A DNA stretch of 64,000 nt from Bradyrhizobium lablabi (GCF_018131005.1 NZ_JAFCJK010000016.1:1-64000); one strand, 5' to 3'. Positions 1-8,746 are shown, counted from the stretch's first letter. Notes: generated by a model not told the origin, from the letters alone. Translations and numbers: made by a program.

Positions 1-486
1 CAGAGAAGCGTGAGCTTCTGAAGGACTTAACACCAGCCACTGGGGCGTCAGGACCACACGACTTCGCCGTCCGCCTCACACGTGCTCGTCAGTCACGCGT
101 TCGGCGTCCACCGCATCTCGACCCAACACTCGTGACGATCGCGAAGCGCCCCTCGATCGGGTGAGACGGGCGGAATTGAACAACTGATTTGCCCGACGAC
201 GGAAGTGGAATATTTTTCGCGCGAGGACTGGACAGGTTTTGGGTGATTTGCCCGCCGGGTTGTTTTGTCGCAGGTTGCACGCCGGCACCCACCTGCATGC
301 GGGACAATTCGTCCGCCGATGTTTTTCGCAACCGCCTGCTGAGCCGCTTTGCCATCCAGCTCAAGCGGCATATCGCGCCGATCGTCCTCGAAGGCGCCGT
401 CGCAAACGACGCAAGGCACGACAGCAGGCTGCAAGAACTCGTGAAGGTTCGCGAGTTGCGAACCTTCACCGGAAACTGCAATTTGA
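1..486. other. Non-coding region with possible dispersed-repeat remnant
   Basis: No convincing gene is seen here; open frames on both strands overlap one another and none has a recognisable domain or start. The stretch around 180-285, with 'tttgcccgacgacgg' and 'tggacaggtttt', resembles a dispersed non-coding repeat that I recall from Bradyrhizobium genomes. That is recognition only, without alignment. Confidence 0.3.
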
Positions 487-618
487 ATTGAATGCCTGCG
501 CAGCCTCGGCAGCGATCTGGGACTGACTGAGGCCACAGTCCGGACCTACACCAAGAGGATTCATGCTCAAATTGGGATCGACCGCCAGTCGAGTTCATTC
601 TGCCCATTGTTCACATAA
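487..618 (+). pseudogene. Remnant of a LuxR-type helix-turn-helix domain
   Basis: This frame is open from just after a stop at 484-486 to TAA at 616-618 and has no usable start. It encodes about 43 residues including 'GLTEATVRTYTKRIHAQIGI', which has the layout of the GerE/LuxR recognition helix (GLSEATVK-x3-x2-I-x2-KLG). It then runs into an unrelated tail. The rest of a response regulator is not found upstream in any frame, so this is most likely a decayed fragment. A chance resemblance cannot be excluded. Confidence 0.45.
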
Positions 619-700
619 TCACCTTTTGGTGCGTCGAGGCGCGAACGGTGAGTCACTCGGCGTGCGCTTCGCGCCCGGGCAGTGACCATGGAATGAGGCT

Positions 701-1762
701 ATGTGCAGACCCCAAGGGCCTTTCCGGTTGACATCGCGTTCGGCGGCAGCCGCACGCAACATGGCCTGCCGCATCGGCCCGTTATTTCCAGTTTTTATTG
801 CCGCGGTTGTGGCCGGATATCGCAGCCCTGCTGTCGCGCAAACCATCCAGCTCATGCTTCCGATCGCCTGCGAAGTCGGCCGCACCTGCCATATCCAGAA
901 CTATACCGATCTGGATCCGTCGCCGGCGGCGCGAGATTACATGTGCGGCACGCTGAGCTACGACGACCACAACGGGACCGACTTTCGCTTGCCTTCCAAG
1001 GCGGCCCAGCGAGCCGGTGTGGAAGTCCTCGCGGCGGCCGCCGGCCGGGTTCTTCGCACGCGTGATGGGTTGGCCGACGGCACCGGCGGAAAACCTGACC
1101 GTGAGGCGGTCCGCGATATCGAATGCGGCAATGGCGCCGTGATCGAGCATGCCGGAAATTGGCAAACCCAGTATTGTCACATGGCGAAGGGCAGTCTGCT
1201 GGTGAAACCCGGCGACGCCGTCAAGCCTGGGCAACCGATCGGTCGGGTGGGGCTGTCGGGCCTCTCGGAATACCCTCATCTGCACTTTACCGTGAGGCAT
1301 GACGACGCCGTCGTCGATCCGTTCGGCTTCGGCGCTCCTCCCGAGAAATGCGGAGGCGGACAGTCGCTATGGGCCTCCGAGTTCCGGCCGCAGCTCGCCT
1401 ACCACGCGCGTGTCGTCCTGAACGCCGGATTCGCCGGCGAACCCGTGACAATGGAGCTGGTCGAGGACGGAAGTGCTGAGCGGCAATCGCCGTCCGCGAG
1501 CTCGGACAGCATCGTGGTCTTTGTCCGCGCCATCGGCCTGAAGACCGGGGATGTGCAACGACTCGAGCTGAAAGACCCGCATGGAACCGTGATCGCGGAA
1601 AATCGCGCCGGCCCGTTGCAAGGCAACAAGGCGCAATACCTGCTCTTTACCGGACGGAAACGTCCGCCGGAAGGTTGGCTCCGCGGCAGCTACAAGGCCA
1701 GCTACGTCGTCGAGCGCGACGGGCAGGTCGTCCTCGCGAAGGACCTCGAACTCACGCTTTAG
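701..1762 (+). CDS. Secreted M23-family metallopeptidase
   Basis: The 353-residue product has the zinc-ligand pattern of LytM/M23 endopeptidases: HNGTD with His90 and Asp94, and HLH at residues 193-195, both counted from the start at 701. This family cuts peptide crosslinks in peptidoglycan in the periplasm, or serves as a non-catalytic amidase activator. An N-terminal hydrophobic segment ending in a typical AVAQ site suggests export. A second Met at 761 gives a cleaner signal peptide and is an equally likely start. Residues beyond about 220 form an unassigned C-terminal region. The gene stands alone and ends next to a dispersed repeat. The substrate is not known. Confidence 0.85.
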   Translation: MCRPQGPFRLTSRSAAAARNMACRIGPLFPVFIAAVVAGYRSPAVAQTIQLMLPIACEVGRTCHIQNYTDLDPSPAARDYMCGTLSYDDHNGTDFRLPSKAAQRAGVEVLAAAAGRVLRTRDGLADGTGGKPDREAVRDIECGNGAVIEHAGNWQTQYCHMAKGSLLVKPGDAVKPGQPIGRVGLSGLSEYPHLHFTVRHDDAVVDPFGFGAPPEKCGGGQSLWASEFRPQLAYHARVVLNAGFAGEPVTMELVEDGSAERQSPSASSDSIVVFVRAIGLKTGDVQRLELKDPHGTVIAENRAGPLQGNKAQYLLFTGRKRPPEGWLRGSYKASYVVERDGQVVLAKDLELTL

Positions 1763-1772
1763 GTCCTTGTCT

Positions 1773-1881
1773 GAGCATGATCTTTTCGGAAAACCGCTAC
1801 ACACTTTTCCGGATCATGCCTTAGCATGATACGCAGCGCCTTTCTCTCGCGACAAACGCGACGCGCTTTCGCGGAGATCAT
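1773..1881. repeat. Dispersed palindromic repeat, copy 1
   Basis: Contains 'gcatgatc' and 'gatcatgc' as outer arms, with cggaaaa/ttttccg inner arms, followed by 'gcgacaaacgcgacgcgctt' and 'cgcggagatcatg'. The same units recur at 9077 and 10437. This copy overlaps the 3' end and stop codon of the LysR gene, so it may act as its transcription end. I recognise the motif from Bradyrhizobium genomes; copy number cannot be checked here. Confidence 0.65.
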
Positions 1882-2810
1882 GGCGTCCTCCGTGCGAATA
1901 GACCAAAGCACGCCTGCCGCAGCCAGCGGTGCCCGGGATCGCGATGATAGCGTTCGTGCCAGTATTGCGCCACTGCGATCGGCGGCATTGCGACCGGCGG
2001 CCGGAAGGTCGCAAGTTGCAGCCGATCCTTGAGCAGGCGAGCGAGATTTGTCGGCACGGTCGCCACGCCATCGGTCTCGGCTGCGACCAGCGCGGCGGCG
2101 GTGAAGCTCGGAAGCTGCAACAGCATGTGGTCTGCGGCTATGGTGGATTCGATCGTCTGCTGTGCGACCTGATGTGCGCTGTGTCCAATGTCCGACGCGA
2201 CTACGAGGATGTGCCGGGCTGCGCAAAACTCGGCGAGCCGCGCGAGCCGCTGCCGCTTCGGGTGGTCGCGGCGAACCACGCTTGAATAGCTGTCGGTGTA
2301 GAGCAACTGGCGGCGCAGATCGCGCGGTGCCTTGGCATAGGCGCCGAGCGCCAGGTCTGCCTCGCCGCTTGCGAGCTTGGTCTCCATATTGCGCGAGTCC
2401 AGCGTCTGGGCCTCGAGTTTCAGTCCGGGCCCTGCCTCGGTGAGATGTGCCGTCAGCGGCGGCAGGAAGCGCACCATGCCGACGTCGCTGACCAGAATCC
2501 TGAATCGACGGTCCGAGCCGCGCGGATCGAACGGCGTCGTCACCGGATGCGCCAGGCCGTCGGCCGCGCTGAGCAGATCACGCAGCGGCGCCAGGATCTC
2601 CGACCCCCTGGGCGTCGGCCTCATCGCCTGGCCGTGGCGCACCAGCAGCGGATCGCCAAAATGGGCGCGCAACCGCGCCAGCGATTTGCTCAGCGTCGGC
2701 TGGCTGGTGTCGAGCAGGTTCGCCGCCCGCGTCAGGCTGCCTTCGCTGAGCATGACCTGCAGGAGACGCAGGTCGCGCAATTGCAGTTCCACATCATTCG
2801 CTCTCGGCAT
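1878..2810 (-). CDS. LysR-family transcriptional regulator
   Basis: The 310-residue product starts with a winged helix-turn-helix (about residues 8-68, with SLTRAANLLDTSQPTLSKSLARL) and continues with a LysR-type effector-binding domain. I chose the ATG at 2810 because 'ggga' lies about 9 bases upstream and the HTH then begins near residue 10; longer starts up to 2942 exist. The gene is divergent from the substrate-binding-like protein at 2929, with about 118 bases between the starts, the classic layout for a LysR regulator and its target. The effector is unknown. The 3' end lies inside a dispersed repeat. Confidence 0.88.
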   Translation of the reverse strand: MPRANDVELQLRDLRLLQVMLSEGSLTRAANLLDTSQPTLSKSLARLRAHFGDPLLVRHGQAMRPTPRGSEILAPLRDLLSAADGLAHPVTTPFDPRGSDRRFRILVSDVGMVRFLPPLTAHLTEAGPGLKLEAQTLDSRNMETKLASGEADLALGAYAKAPRDLRRQLLYTDSYSSVVRRDHPKRQRLARLAEFCAARHILVVASDIGHSAHQVAQQTIESTIAADHMLLQLPSFTAAALVAAETDGVATVPTNLARLLKDRLQLATFRPPVAMPPIAVAQYWHERYHRDPGHRWLRQACFGLFARRTP

Positions 2811-2928
2811 GACCATCATTCCCGCGGCGGCATCGCCAGAGAGTGAGCCCCGGCCTAGCCTTCGGTCAAGGCAGATCGATGCTCGACGACGCCGGCTGCA
2901 AAACACGACGCCGTCCACGGAGAACACC

Positions 2929-3804
2929 ATGGCAAAATTCAAGATCGAACCGCATTTCAGGCTGCAGGAGTGGGTTGCGGAAGAGAAGGGCCATTTCCGC
3001 GCCGAAGGTCTCGACTATGAGTTCAAGGAATTCATTCGCTCGAGCGACGGCGTCCACCACGCGACCGGGACGCGTGGCGCGTTCCAGAGCATCGAAAAGG
3101 GTAGAGAGTCCAATGTCACCTGCGCCTGCCACTGGACGGTGAACGTGGCGGCATCGCGCGGGCACACCAAATTGTTCGCTGATGCCTATTCCGTGGCGCC
3201 CTCGGGCATCTTCGTCCGCGCCGACTCGGCGATTTCGTCACCAGCCGACCTTGCCGGCGTTCCAGTGTCGGTCGGCTTCCAGTCCGGCAGCCACTACGCC
3301 ACGATCCAGGCGCTGGAATCCTATTTGACCCGCGATCAGATAAAGCTGTCGTTCGGCGAGGGCATGCTGTTCAGCCGCATGGAAGCGTTCTTCGACGGAA
3401 AGGCGGAGGCGGCCACGCTGTTTGGCGGGCCGTATTACTTTGCCGAGCAACTCGGCTTTCGCAAGATCATCGATACCACGTTCATGATCGGCGCCATGAT
3501 CAATGGCGATCCCGACATGGAAGATGTGAAACGGTATTTTCAGGCGTTGCGGCGGGCGCAACGCGACATCGACTTACGGCCCGAACTCTACACTCACTAC
3601 TACAAGATGGAATTTCCCGAGCGTTTCCACGCCGCGATGGATACGCGGCGCTGGGGGCCGGGAGAGCGCATCGTGTTCGAGCCCTACAGCCGCGACGTGT
3701 TCGAGCAGTCGTTCGAATGGATCGCAAGTCACGAGATCTTCGCGCCCGGCAGCATGGGCTCCGGCAATTATGAGCAGGCGACCTTGTCGCTTGCGCCGCA
3801 CTGA
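2929..3804 (+). CDS. Substrate-binding-like protein (SsuA/THI5-NMT1 type), no signal peptide
   Basis: The 291-residue product resembles the periplasmic-binding-protein fold of the NMT1/THI5 and SsuA group. Visible pieces are an early EEKGHFRAEGLDYEF segment, PADLAGVPVSVGFQSGSHYATIQAL near the middle and EAATLFGGPYYFAEQLGFRKI. The start ATG at 2929 has 'ggaga' 5 bases upstream. No signal peptide, lipobox or membrane segment is visible, and no permease or ATPase gene lies nearby, so this may be a cytoplasmic ligand-binding or enzymatic relative and not a transport component. It is divergent from a LysR regulator that probably controls it. The ligand is unknown. Confidence 0.75.
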   Translation: MAKFKIEPHFRLQEWVAEEKGHFRAEGLDYEFKEFIRSSDGVHHATGTRGAFQSIEKGRESNVTCACHWTVNVAASRGHTKLFADAYSVAPSGIFVRADSAISSPADLAGVPVSVGFQSGSHYATIQALESYLTRDQIKLSFGEGMLFSRMEAFFDGKAEAATLFGGPYYFAEQLGFRKIIDTTFMIGAMINGDPDMEDVKRYFQALRRAQRDIDLRPELYTHYYKMEFPERFHAAMDTRRWGPGERIVFEPYSRDVFEQSFEWIASHEIFAPGSMGSGNYEQATLSLAPH

Positions 3805-4030
3805 GGCGGCCACGTCGTCAAGCTGCAATGCATGGCGCGCGCTCGCGCCGCGCCGTGCATTGCATCAGCAATCTTACCCGTGCCGTTAAGACATCATTAT
3901 GCGTGTCCGGGCGCCGGATGCGCAGGCTGGAGCGAAATGCAGCGGTCGCTAAAATTGTAGCGGTCGGCTTGAGCCGCAGGAAACAGCCGCTCGGTCAAAT
4001 GCCCCCAGAGATTGCTGGAGGGGGCATCCG

Positions 4031-4357
4031 ATGTATTCAACCGACGGGCTCGAGCGCTACGGGCGCGCGGATGCGATCAGCGGGTTCGACGCCATTGCCA
4101 CCGCGCTCGACCAGGGACTGGAGGCCGATTGCCATGCCGGCACCCGACTGCGCGACGCGTTCGCGATCGGGTTCGGTTGGCTTGCCCTGGTTACTGTCGT
4201 TTTCCATCCGGGGCTGCAGCTTGCTGCGATTGCGCTCGGCGTTGCGCTCCTCTCGATCCGGTCATTCAGCCGATTGATCTTCGGGTCCGAAGGTCGCGGC
4301 CAGCACGATCTCGCAGCGTTCCCCTCGAGCAGCAGTCAATTGCTGCCGGCGCGATGA
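4031..4357 (+). CDS. Small hypothetical membrane protein
   Basis: The 108-residue frame has a purine-rich ribosome site ('ggaggggg') 6 bases upstream of ATG 4031. It has one strongly hydrophobic stretch at about residues 45-75 (IGFGWLALVTVVF and LAAIALGVALLSI), enough for one or two membrane passes, between polar ends. No family is recognised. Overlapping frames exist, so a different frame could be the real one, but this one has the best start. Confidence 0.5.
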   Translation: MYSTDGLERYGRADAISGFDAIATALDQGLEADCHAGTRLRDAFAIGFGWLALVTVVFHPGLQLAAIALGVALLSIRSFSRLIFGSEGRGQHDLAAFPSSSSQLLPAR

Positions 4358-4410
4358 AGTGGACGCCGGTTCGCGTAAAGAAAACGCGTCAAAACAGGAA
4401 TCTGAAGCTT

Positions 4411-4433
4411 CGGTTCTGATTCAATCAGAACCG
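4411..4433. repeat. Near-perfect 23-bp palindrome
   Basis: Arms cggttctgatt and aatcagaaccg are exact reverse complements around one central base. It lies between the convergent 4031 gene and the nfrB-like gene. No T-run follows, so it is not a canonical terminator. It may be a dispersed palindrome or a bidirectional end. Confidence 0.6.
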
Positions 4434-4480
4434 ATAGTGCCTAGCCTTCCGATCGCGGATGGGCACCGGGAAATCACGTC

Positions 4481-5992
4481 CTATTCTGTTTCGGTCTGGC
4501 CTCCCGGGCCGCCGATGCTCGCGGGTGCCAGCGGCAGGGCGAGCTCGCCCACGTGGACCGGGTAGGAGTGCGAGGTTTTGTCCCAGACGAGCGGCTTGCC
4601 GGATATCCGATGGCTGAGATAGACGCGCACCGCACGCCAGGTCGCGAAGAAGTTGACGAAATTGCCGACCACGAGCCGCGGCGCTGACATCAGGGCGTGG
4701 CGCAGATCATAGATCATGCCGGTGAAGATCATGCGATTGGCGAGCCGCCAGATCAGGAACGCGAAGTTCACAAAAAACAGCCAGACCGCCCAATCCGTCG
4801 ATAGCAATGTGTAGGTGAACTGCCGCTCCGGATCGAGCAGCGAGCGGTAGAACTCGAACGCCGTCAGGTTTGCCAGGGCAAAGTAGCCGAGCATGACCGC
4901 CGGGTTGGTCATTACGCCCTTTCGATCGCGCACCAGGAAGTATTTGGTGCCGAGCGAGCCGCGCCAACCATGTTCGCGCGAGCCCTGGAATACGATGCCG
5001 AGAAGCCACCGCGCCCTTTGACGATATGCCGCCTCGAGGCCCGATGGAAAGAACTCGCGCGTTGCCAGCGGCAACGACCGGTAGATGATGCCGGGCTGAC
5101 CGTTGTCGATGTTGATGTCGATTGCGTAGCTCACCGGATAGGCGATGAACGCCGACTTGAATCCGAGCTCCGCGACGCGGAAAGCGATGTCGTAGTCTTC
5201 CGTGAATGAGGAGGTACGGAAGGCTTCGCCCTGGTTCCTGTCCATGAGGTGCTGGATCGCCTCTCGGCTGAAACAGGCCGACACGCCGGCACACGGGATG
5301 ACGCCGCTGAGACGCTGCCGGACCTCGAGGTCCTTGGTATGCATTTCGGCGAACTCGTCCATGTAGAGACCCGCAATCAGCGAAGTGACCGGTCGGGAGA
5401 ACGAGTAGACGGGCAGTTGAACGAAGTCGTAGAGGTCGACGACCTTGTTGAAAAGCTTCAGTTCCAGCGGATGTATGAGATCCTCGGAATCGTGCATCAC
5501 GATCCCGGCGAATTGCAGCTTCTGTTCGGCTTCGAACAGGAATATCTCGGACAGTGTCTGGTTGAGACAGTCGGCCTTGCTCGTCGGCCCGTCGTGCGGG
5601 ACCAGCACCATGTGGATGTTCTTGTAGAGCGCCTGCGCCTTGCGCACTTCATCCTGGGTCAGCGGATCGTTGATGTAGACGCCGACGAAGTAGTGCGCAT
5701 GGCTGTAGCGCATCAGCCTGGAATTCGAGGACAACATGGAGAAGATGACCTCATGCTCCTTCCAGCACGGGACCATGATCGCAATCGGTCGTTCGGGCAG
5801 TTGCTCCAGGGCGTCGACGGGCGGCAGCGACTTGGATTTGCCTTCCGCGGTCCCCAGCAGCCGGCTGCTCCAGTACGCAAGGTCGACGAAAAGATCGTCG
5901 AAGCTGGAGATGGTGATGATCACCGCCGCAATCAGCAGAACGATTTCTACGAAGTACAGGTAGCTGGCCAGAAACGGCTGAAACTCAGTCAT
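4481..5992 (-). CDS. NfrB-like membrane glycosyltransferase (GT2)
   Basis: The 503-residue protein has an N-terminal membrane segment (about 10-32), a cytosolic GT2 domain and C-terminal membrane segments. GT2 landmarks are MVPCWKE, the acidic DSED motif, TEDYD, and QRARW, which fits the QxxRW motif of processive synthases. It resembles the N-terminal part of E. coli NfrB, the phage-N4 adsorption protein B that works with WecB to make a ManNAc-containing surface glycan. E. coli NfrB is longer and carries a C-terminal MshEN c-di-GMP-binding domain, which is absent here. wecB ends 3 bases upstream, so the pair is almost certainly an operon. Likely role: processive synthesis of an amino-sugar polysaccharide at the inner membrane. 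Confidence 0.8.
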   Translation of the reverse strand: MTEFQPFLASYLYFVEIVLLIAAVIITISSFDDLFVDLAYWSSRLLGTAEGKSKSLPPVDALEQLPERPIAIMVPCWKEHEVIFSMLSSNSRLMRYSHAHYFVGVYINDPLTQDEVRKAQALYKNIHMVLVPHDGPTSKADCLNQTLSEIFLFEAEQKLQFAGIVMHDSEDLIHPLELKLFNKVVDLYDFVQLPVYSFSRPVTSLIAGLYMDEFAEMHTKDLEVRQRLSGVIPCAGVSACFSREAIQHLMDRNQGEAFRTSSFTEDYDIAFRVAELGFKSAFIAYPVSYAIDINIDNGQPGIIYRSLPLATREFFPSGLEAAYRQRARWLLGIVFQGSREHGWRGSLGTKYFLVRDRKGVMTNPAVMLGYFALANLTAFEFYRSLLDPERQFTYTLLSTDWAVWLFFVNFAFLIWRLANRMIFTGMIYDLRHALMSAPRLVVGNFVNFFATWRAVRVYLSHRISGKPLVWDKTSHSYPVHVGELALPLAPASIGGPGGQTETE

Positions 5993-5995
5993 GTC

Positions 5996-7183
5996 TCACG
6001 ATACGTAGCGAAGCTGATTGATCTCGGCCGACCGCAGCTCGTCCTGCGTTACGAACTGGCGATGAAGGGCAGCGACGATCCTCTTACTGGCATGTCCATC
6101 GCCATACGGGAATACCGGACGCGCCATCCGCGCATATTTTGCCGGACTATTGTGGAGTTCCAGCAACGCGCCGAACACACCGCGGCGCGACGTCCCGATC
6201 AGGTCGACGACGCCGGAAGCCACGGCCTCGGGCCTTTCGGTGACATCCCGCAGTACAAGAACCGGTTTGCCGAGCGCGGGAGCTTCTTCCTGCAACCCGC
6301 CGCTGTCGGTGACCACGCACCAGGCATTCTGAATGGAAGCGACGACGTCCCGGTAGCCGAGCGGCTCAACCAGCCTGATCCGCGGATGGCCGGAAAGCAT
6401 GTCCAGGGCGGCCTCTCGCGCGCTCGGATTTGGATGCATCGGAAAGTAGACGGCGGCGTCCGGCGTCAGGTCGACGAATGCCCTGATGGCCGCGAATGCA
6501 TCCTGCAGCGGAGCGCCGAAATTCTCGCGCCGATGGGCGGTCAACAGGACGGTCTTCAGCCTGGGAAAATCGGCGGGGGGCGCCGGCCTCGTGGCGGCGA
6601 CCTCGAGCAGCGAGTCGATCACCGTGTTGCCGGAGACGAGGATCTTGTGTCTGGCGATGTTTTCCCTGGCGAGGTTGGCGGCCGCCGCCGAGGTGGGCGC
6701 GCAATGCAGCGCCGTCGATACCGCGATGGCACGACGGTGGAATTCCTCGGGGAAAGGCGCGTCGAGACTCGACGTTCGCAGGCCTGCTTCCACATGCACA
6801 AAGGCGACCTTACGATAGAAGGCGGCGATCGACGCGGCGAAGGCGGTCGTGGTGTCGCCCTGGGCGAGCACGCAATCGGGCCTGATCAATTCGAAATATC
6901 TGTCGAGCCGGCTCACGAGATGGCTGACCAGAGCCGAAGGCGTGTGACAGTGACGTCGATGGCGGATCGCAAGGTCGGGGCGGAGATTGAACTCGCCTAG
7001 CGCGCGCTCCAACAGATCGCTCTGCTGACCGGAGGTGACGATACGGACGCTGGCCCAGTTGGTCTCGCGCAGACGGTGAACGATTGGCGCAAGCTTGATG
7101 ACCTCGGGTCGGGTTCCAATGACAAAAACAAAACTGCGCACGGGAATGGCGTGCGCGAAATGCTCTTTGCGGTGATAATGCAT
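5996..7183 (-). CDS. wecB: UDP-N-acetylglucosamine 2-epimerase
   Basis: The 395-residue product matches the non-hydrolysing UDP-GlcNAc 2-epimerases that interconvert UDP-GlcNAc and UDP-ManNAc in the cytoplasm. GTRPE is at residues 23-27, followed by VLAQGDTTT, HVEAGLRT, LTAHRREN, TDSGGLQEEA and the RDVTERPE signature. ATG 7183 was chosen because 'ggag' lies about 7 bases upstream and the conserved core begins soon after; a start at 7222 is possible but lacks this site. It is cotranscribed with the nfrB-like synthase, so UDP-ManNAc is the probable substrate pool for that enzyme. Two tandem hairpins lie directly upstream. Confidence 0.92.
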   Translation of the reverse strand: MHYHRKEHFAHAIPVRSFVFVIGTRPEVIKLAPIVHRLRETNWASVRIVTSGQQSDLLERALGEFNLRPDLAIRHRRHCHTPSALVSHLVSRLDRYFELIRPDCVLAQGDTTTAFAASIAAFYRKVAFVHVEAGLRTSSLDAPFPEEFHRRAIAVSTALHCAPTSAAAANLARENIARHKILVSGNTVIDSLLEVAATRPAPPADFPRLKTVLLTAHRRENFGAPLQDAFAAIRAFVDLTPDAAVYFPMHPNPSAREAALDMLSGHPRIRLVEPLGYRDVVASIQNAWCVVTDSGGLQEEAPALGKPVLVLRDVTERPEAVASGVVDLIGTSRRGVFGALLELHNSPAKYARMARPVFPYGDGHASKRIVAALHRQFVTQDELRSAEINQLRYVS

Positions 7184-7197
7184 TCTATGCTCCAGGA

Positions 7198-7238
7198 GCG
7201 CGTCGCTTGCCGCGACGCGCAAGCCCCGGCACGGGGCT
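7198..7238 (-). promoter_or_regulatory. Two tandem hairpins in the wecB leader
   Basis: Arms gcgcgtcgc/gcgacgcgc (7198-7206 and 7212-7220, 5-base loop) and agcccc/ggggct (7222-7227 and 7233-7238, 5-base loop) are perfect. They end about 15 bases before the wecB start, so they would fold just ahead of the ribosome site. Neither is followed by a T-run. Confidence 0.5.
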
Positions 7239-7484
7239 CAAATTAAACAATGGATTTTTTCGGACAATAATGTTTCAAACCACGCGGGACAATTGATTGA
7301 CTTAATTCTTCCAGGATTATGCAAGCAAAAGCCGGGATGTTTTGCGCCCATGGTAAATGGGCTGGATGCAGGCGATCCCCTGATATCGTGGCGAGCTTTG
7401 GCTAATTGGAAACCGACGCGGCCTTGAGTGGGAGAAATAAACTCCGCTGGCCGCATCCGGAAAAAGCAATCGATGCCGCAGGAT

Positions 7485-7685
7485 TTAGTTTGGTCTTTCC
7501 TTCGAAATGGAGGCGTCAGCGACCAGCATCAGCGGCCCGACCTCATGGGATAGGGATTCGTCGCGCGGCAGGGGCCGCCACAGGGCAAGCTCGCGCGCGG
7601 TTCGCGCGCATTCGCGCTCGGCATCACGTACTTTTTGTCGAAGGCGCTTCAGCTCAAAATAGCTCTTCGCAATATTGAGAGGCAT
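7485..7685 (-). CDS. Small coiled-coil protein (YxELxRLR type)
   Basis: The 66-residue product starts at ATG 7685 with 'agga' about 6 bases upstream. Residues 8-35 (SYFELKRLRQKVRDAERE) are highly charged and heptad-like; the tail is less ordered. The core resembles two other small proteins in the window, encoded at 26236-26400 and 57937-58092. No function is known. It stands alone between wecB and a PEP-CTERM gene. Confidence 0.55.
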   Translation of the reverse strand: MPLNIAKSYFELKRLRQKVRDAERECARTARELALWRPLPRDESLSHEVGPLMLVADASISKERPN

Positions 7686-8086
7686 GGCAATCCTACGATT
7701 AACACTGGAAATAGGCAGGTCGAGCTAACCAAATCACGTTACTAGAATCCGGTCCGAATGTCACAGCGGAATCCGGTGTCTCAAGCTAAAGGCACGCCAC
7801 CGTATCACCGGGGACACAGCGAGAAGAGTCTTATTGGAGATTCCGAGAGCGTGGCAACGACATTTAACGCACATCAGTCTCCGGCGAAATAGCAACGTTG
7901 GTTCAATGCGAAGTTGTCCAGACCGACCGCCGTGATTTGTCAGGCATGCCTGCTGCGTTCACATCGCGCGCCGTTTTAATTAGTTCCGCTGTAGCGCGAG
8001 ACAATATCTATATGGCGAAAGAAGCCGCTTTGCGCCGGGCGCGTGCAGGCCGCTGATCACATCATTCGGGGCGCAGGACCTCGCCG
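7686..8086. other. Intergenic stretch without recognised features
   Basis: About 400 bases with no convincing frame, hairpin or promoter. It lies downstream of the PEP-CTERM gene at 8087-8746 and upstream of the small gene at 7485-7685. Confidence 0.5.
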
Positions 8087-8746
8087 CTAAACCGCCGGCG
8101 TCATGGACCTGTTACGATTCCGGAGAGCGACGAAGCCGATGCCTGCGAAGCCAATGATCAACATGGCCCAGGTTGACGGCTCAGGAACCGCGGCGACCGA
8201 ATCCGCCGTGACAGACACCTGGAGCGCGCCGACATTGTCACTGAAGAGATCGTCATTGATGCCAAGCAGTAGAAATACGGCATCGCCCGGGCTCGTCGTG
8301 TCCAGCCCATTGCCGATGATGAACGGGCCGCCGACAATCTTGCCGCTTGCGTCGGAGAAAGCGCCGACGAGCTCGCCGAGATAGGCGCTACCGGGACCCG
8401 AGGTGTAGAACCCGGGGAAGTGGCCACCCGTGCTGCCGGGGTTATTGCTCGGGAAGAGGCCAAGGGACGCATATCCCCTGCCGTCGACGCTCGGCGTGTT
8501 ACCGAATTCGTCGGTCAACCCTCCGATCCACTTGATCTGCACGAGTTCGTTGCCGGAAACCGCAATCCTGACGGGATCCAGATTGTCGGGAGCGGCTGGG
8601 GAGGGAGCACCATAGTAATATGCCGGGTTGGCGCTTTGTGACCATGGACCGGTTTGACTGTCGACCGTGACATTGACGGTCGCCGCTGCTGCGCTGCTGC
8701 TGCTCAAGACCAGCGCAGCAAGTGCGACGATGATACCGTGTCTCAT
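8087..8746 (-). CDS. PEP-CTERM sorting-domain protein
   Basis: The 219-residue product has a signal peptide (cut near SSAAAA-TV), a Gly/Ser/Asn-rich body with no recognised domain, and a C-terminal VPEPSTWAMLIIGFAGIGF segment followed by RNRNR. That layout of PEPxxWA motif, hydrophobic helix and basic tail is an exosortase recognition signal, so the protein should be cut and possibly linked to a carrier at the inner membrane. It lies about 45 kb from the exosortase gene in this window. ATG 8746 has 'ggag' about 7 bases upstream, and a good promoter is at 8791-8819. Confidence 0.88.
   Translation of the reverse strand: MRHGIIVALAALVLSSSSAAAATVNVTVDSQTGPWSQSANPAYYYGAPSPAAPDNLDPVRIAVSGNELVQIKWIGGLTDEFGNTPSVDGRGYASLGLFPSNNPGSTGGHFPGFYTSGPGSAYLGELVGAFSDASGKIVGGPFIIGNGLDTTSPGDAVFLLLGINDDLFSDNVGALQVSVTADSVAAVPEPSTWAMLIIGFAGIGFVALRNRNRSMTPAV

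Noticed and set aside
89..607. 172-residue minus-strand frame and overlapping frames at the left edge
   Set aside because: Several frames overlap here on both strands with Ser/Arg-rich composition and no domain; the DNA looks like repeat remnants.
4359..4565. 68-residue plus-strand frame
   Set aside because: It overlaps the 3' end of the nfrB-like gene and the palindrome at 4411, and has no ribosome site.
5249..7000. 583-residue open frame on the plus strand
   Set aside because: It is antisense to the well-supported wecB and nfrB-like genes, has no recognisable domain and an Arg/Asp/Val-rich composition typical of a shadow frame in GC-rich DNA.
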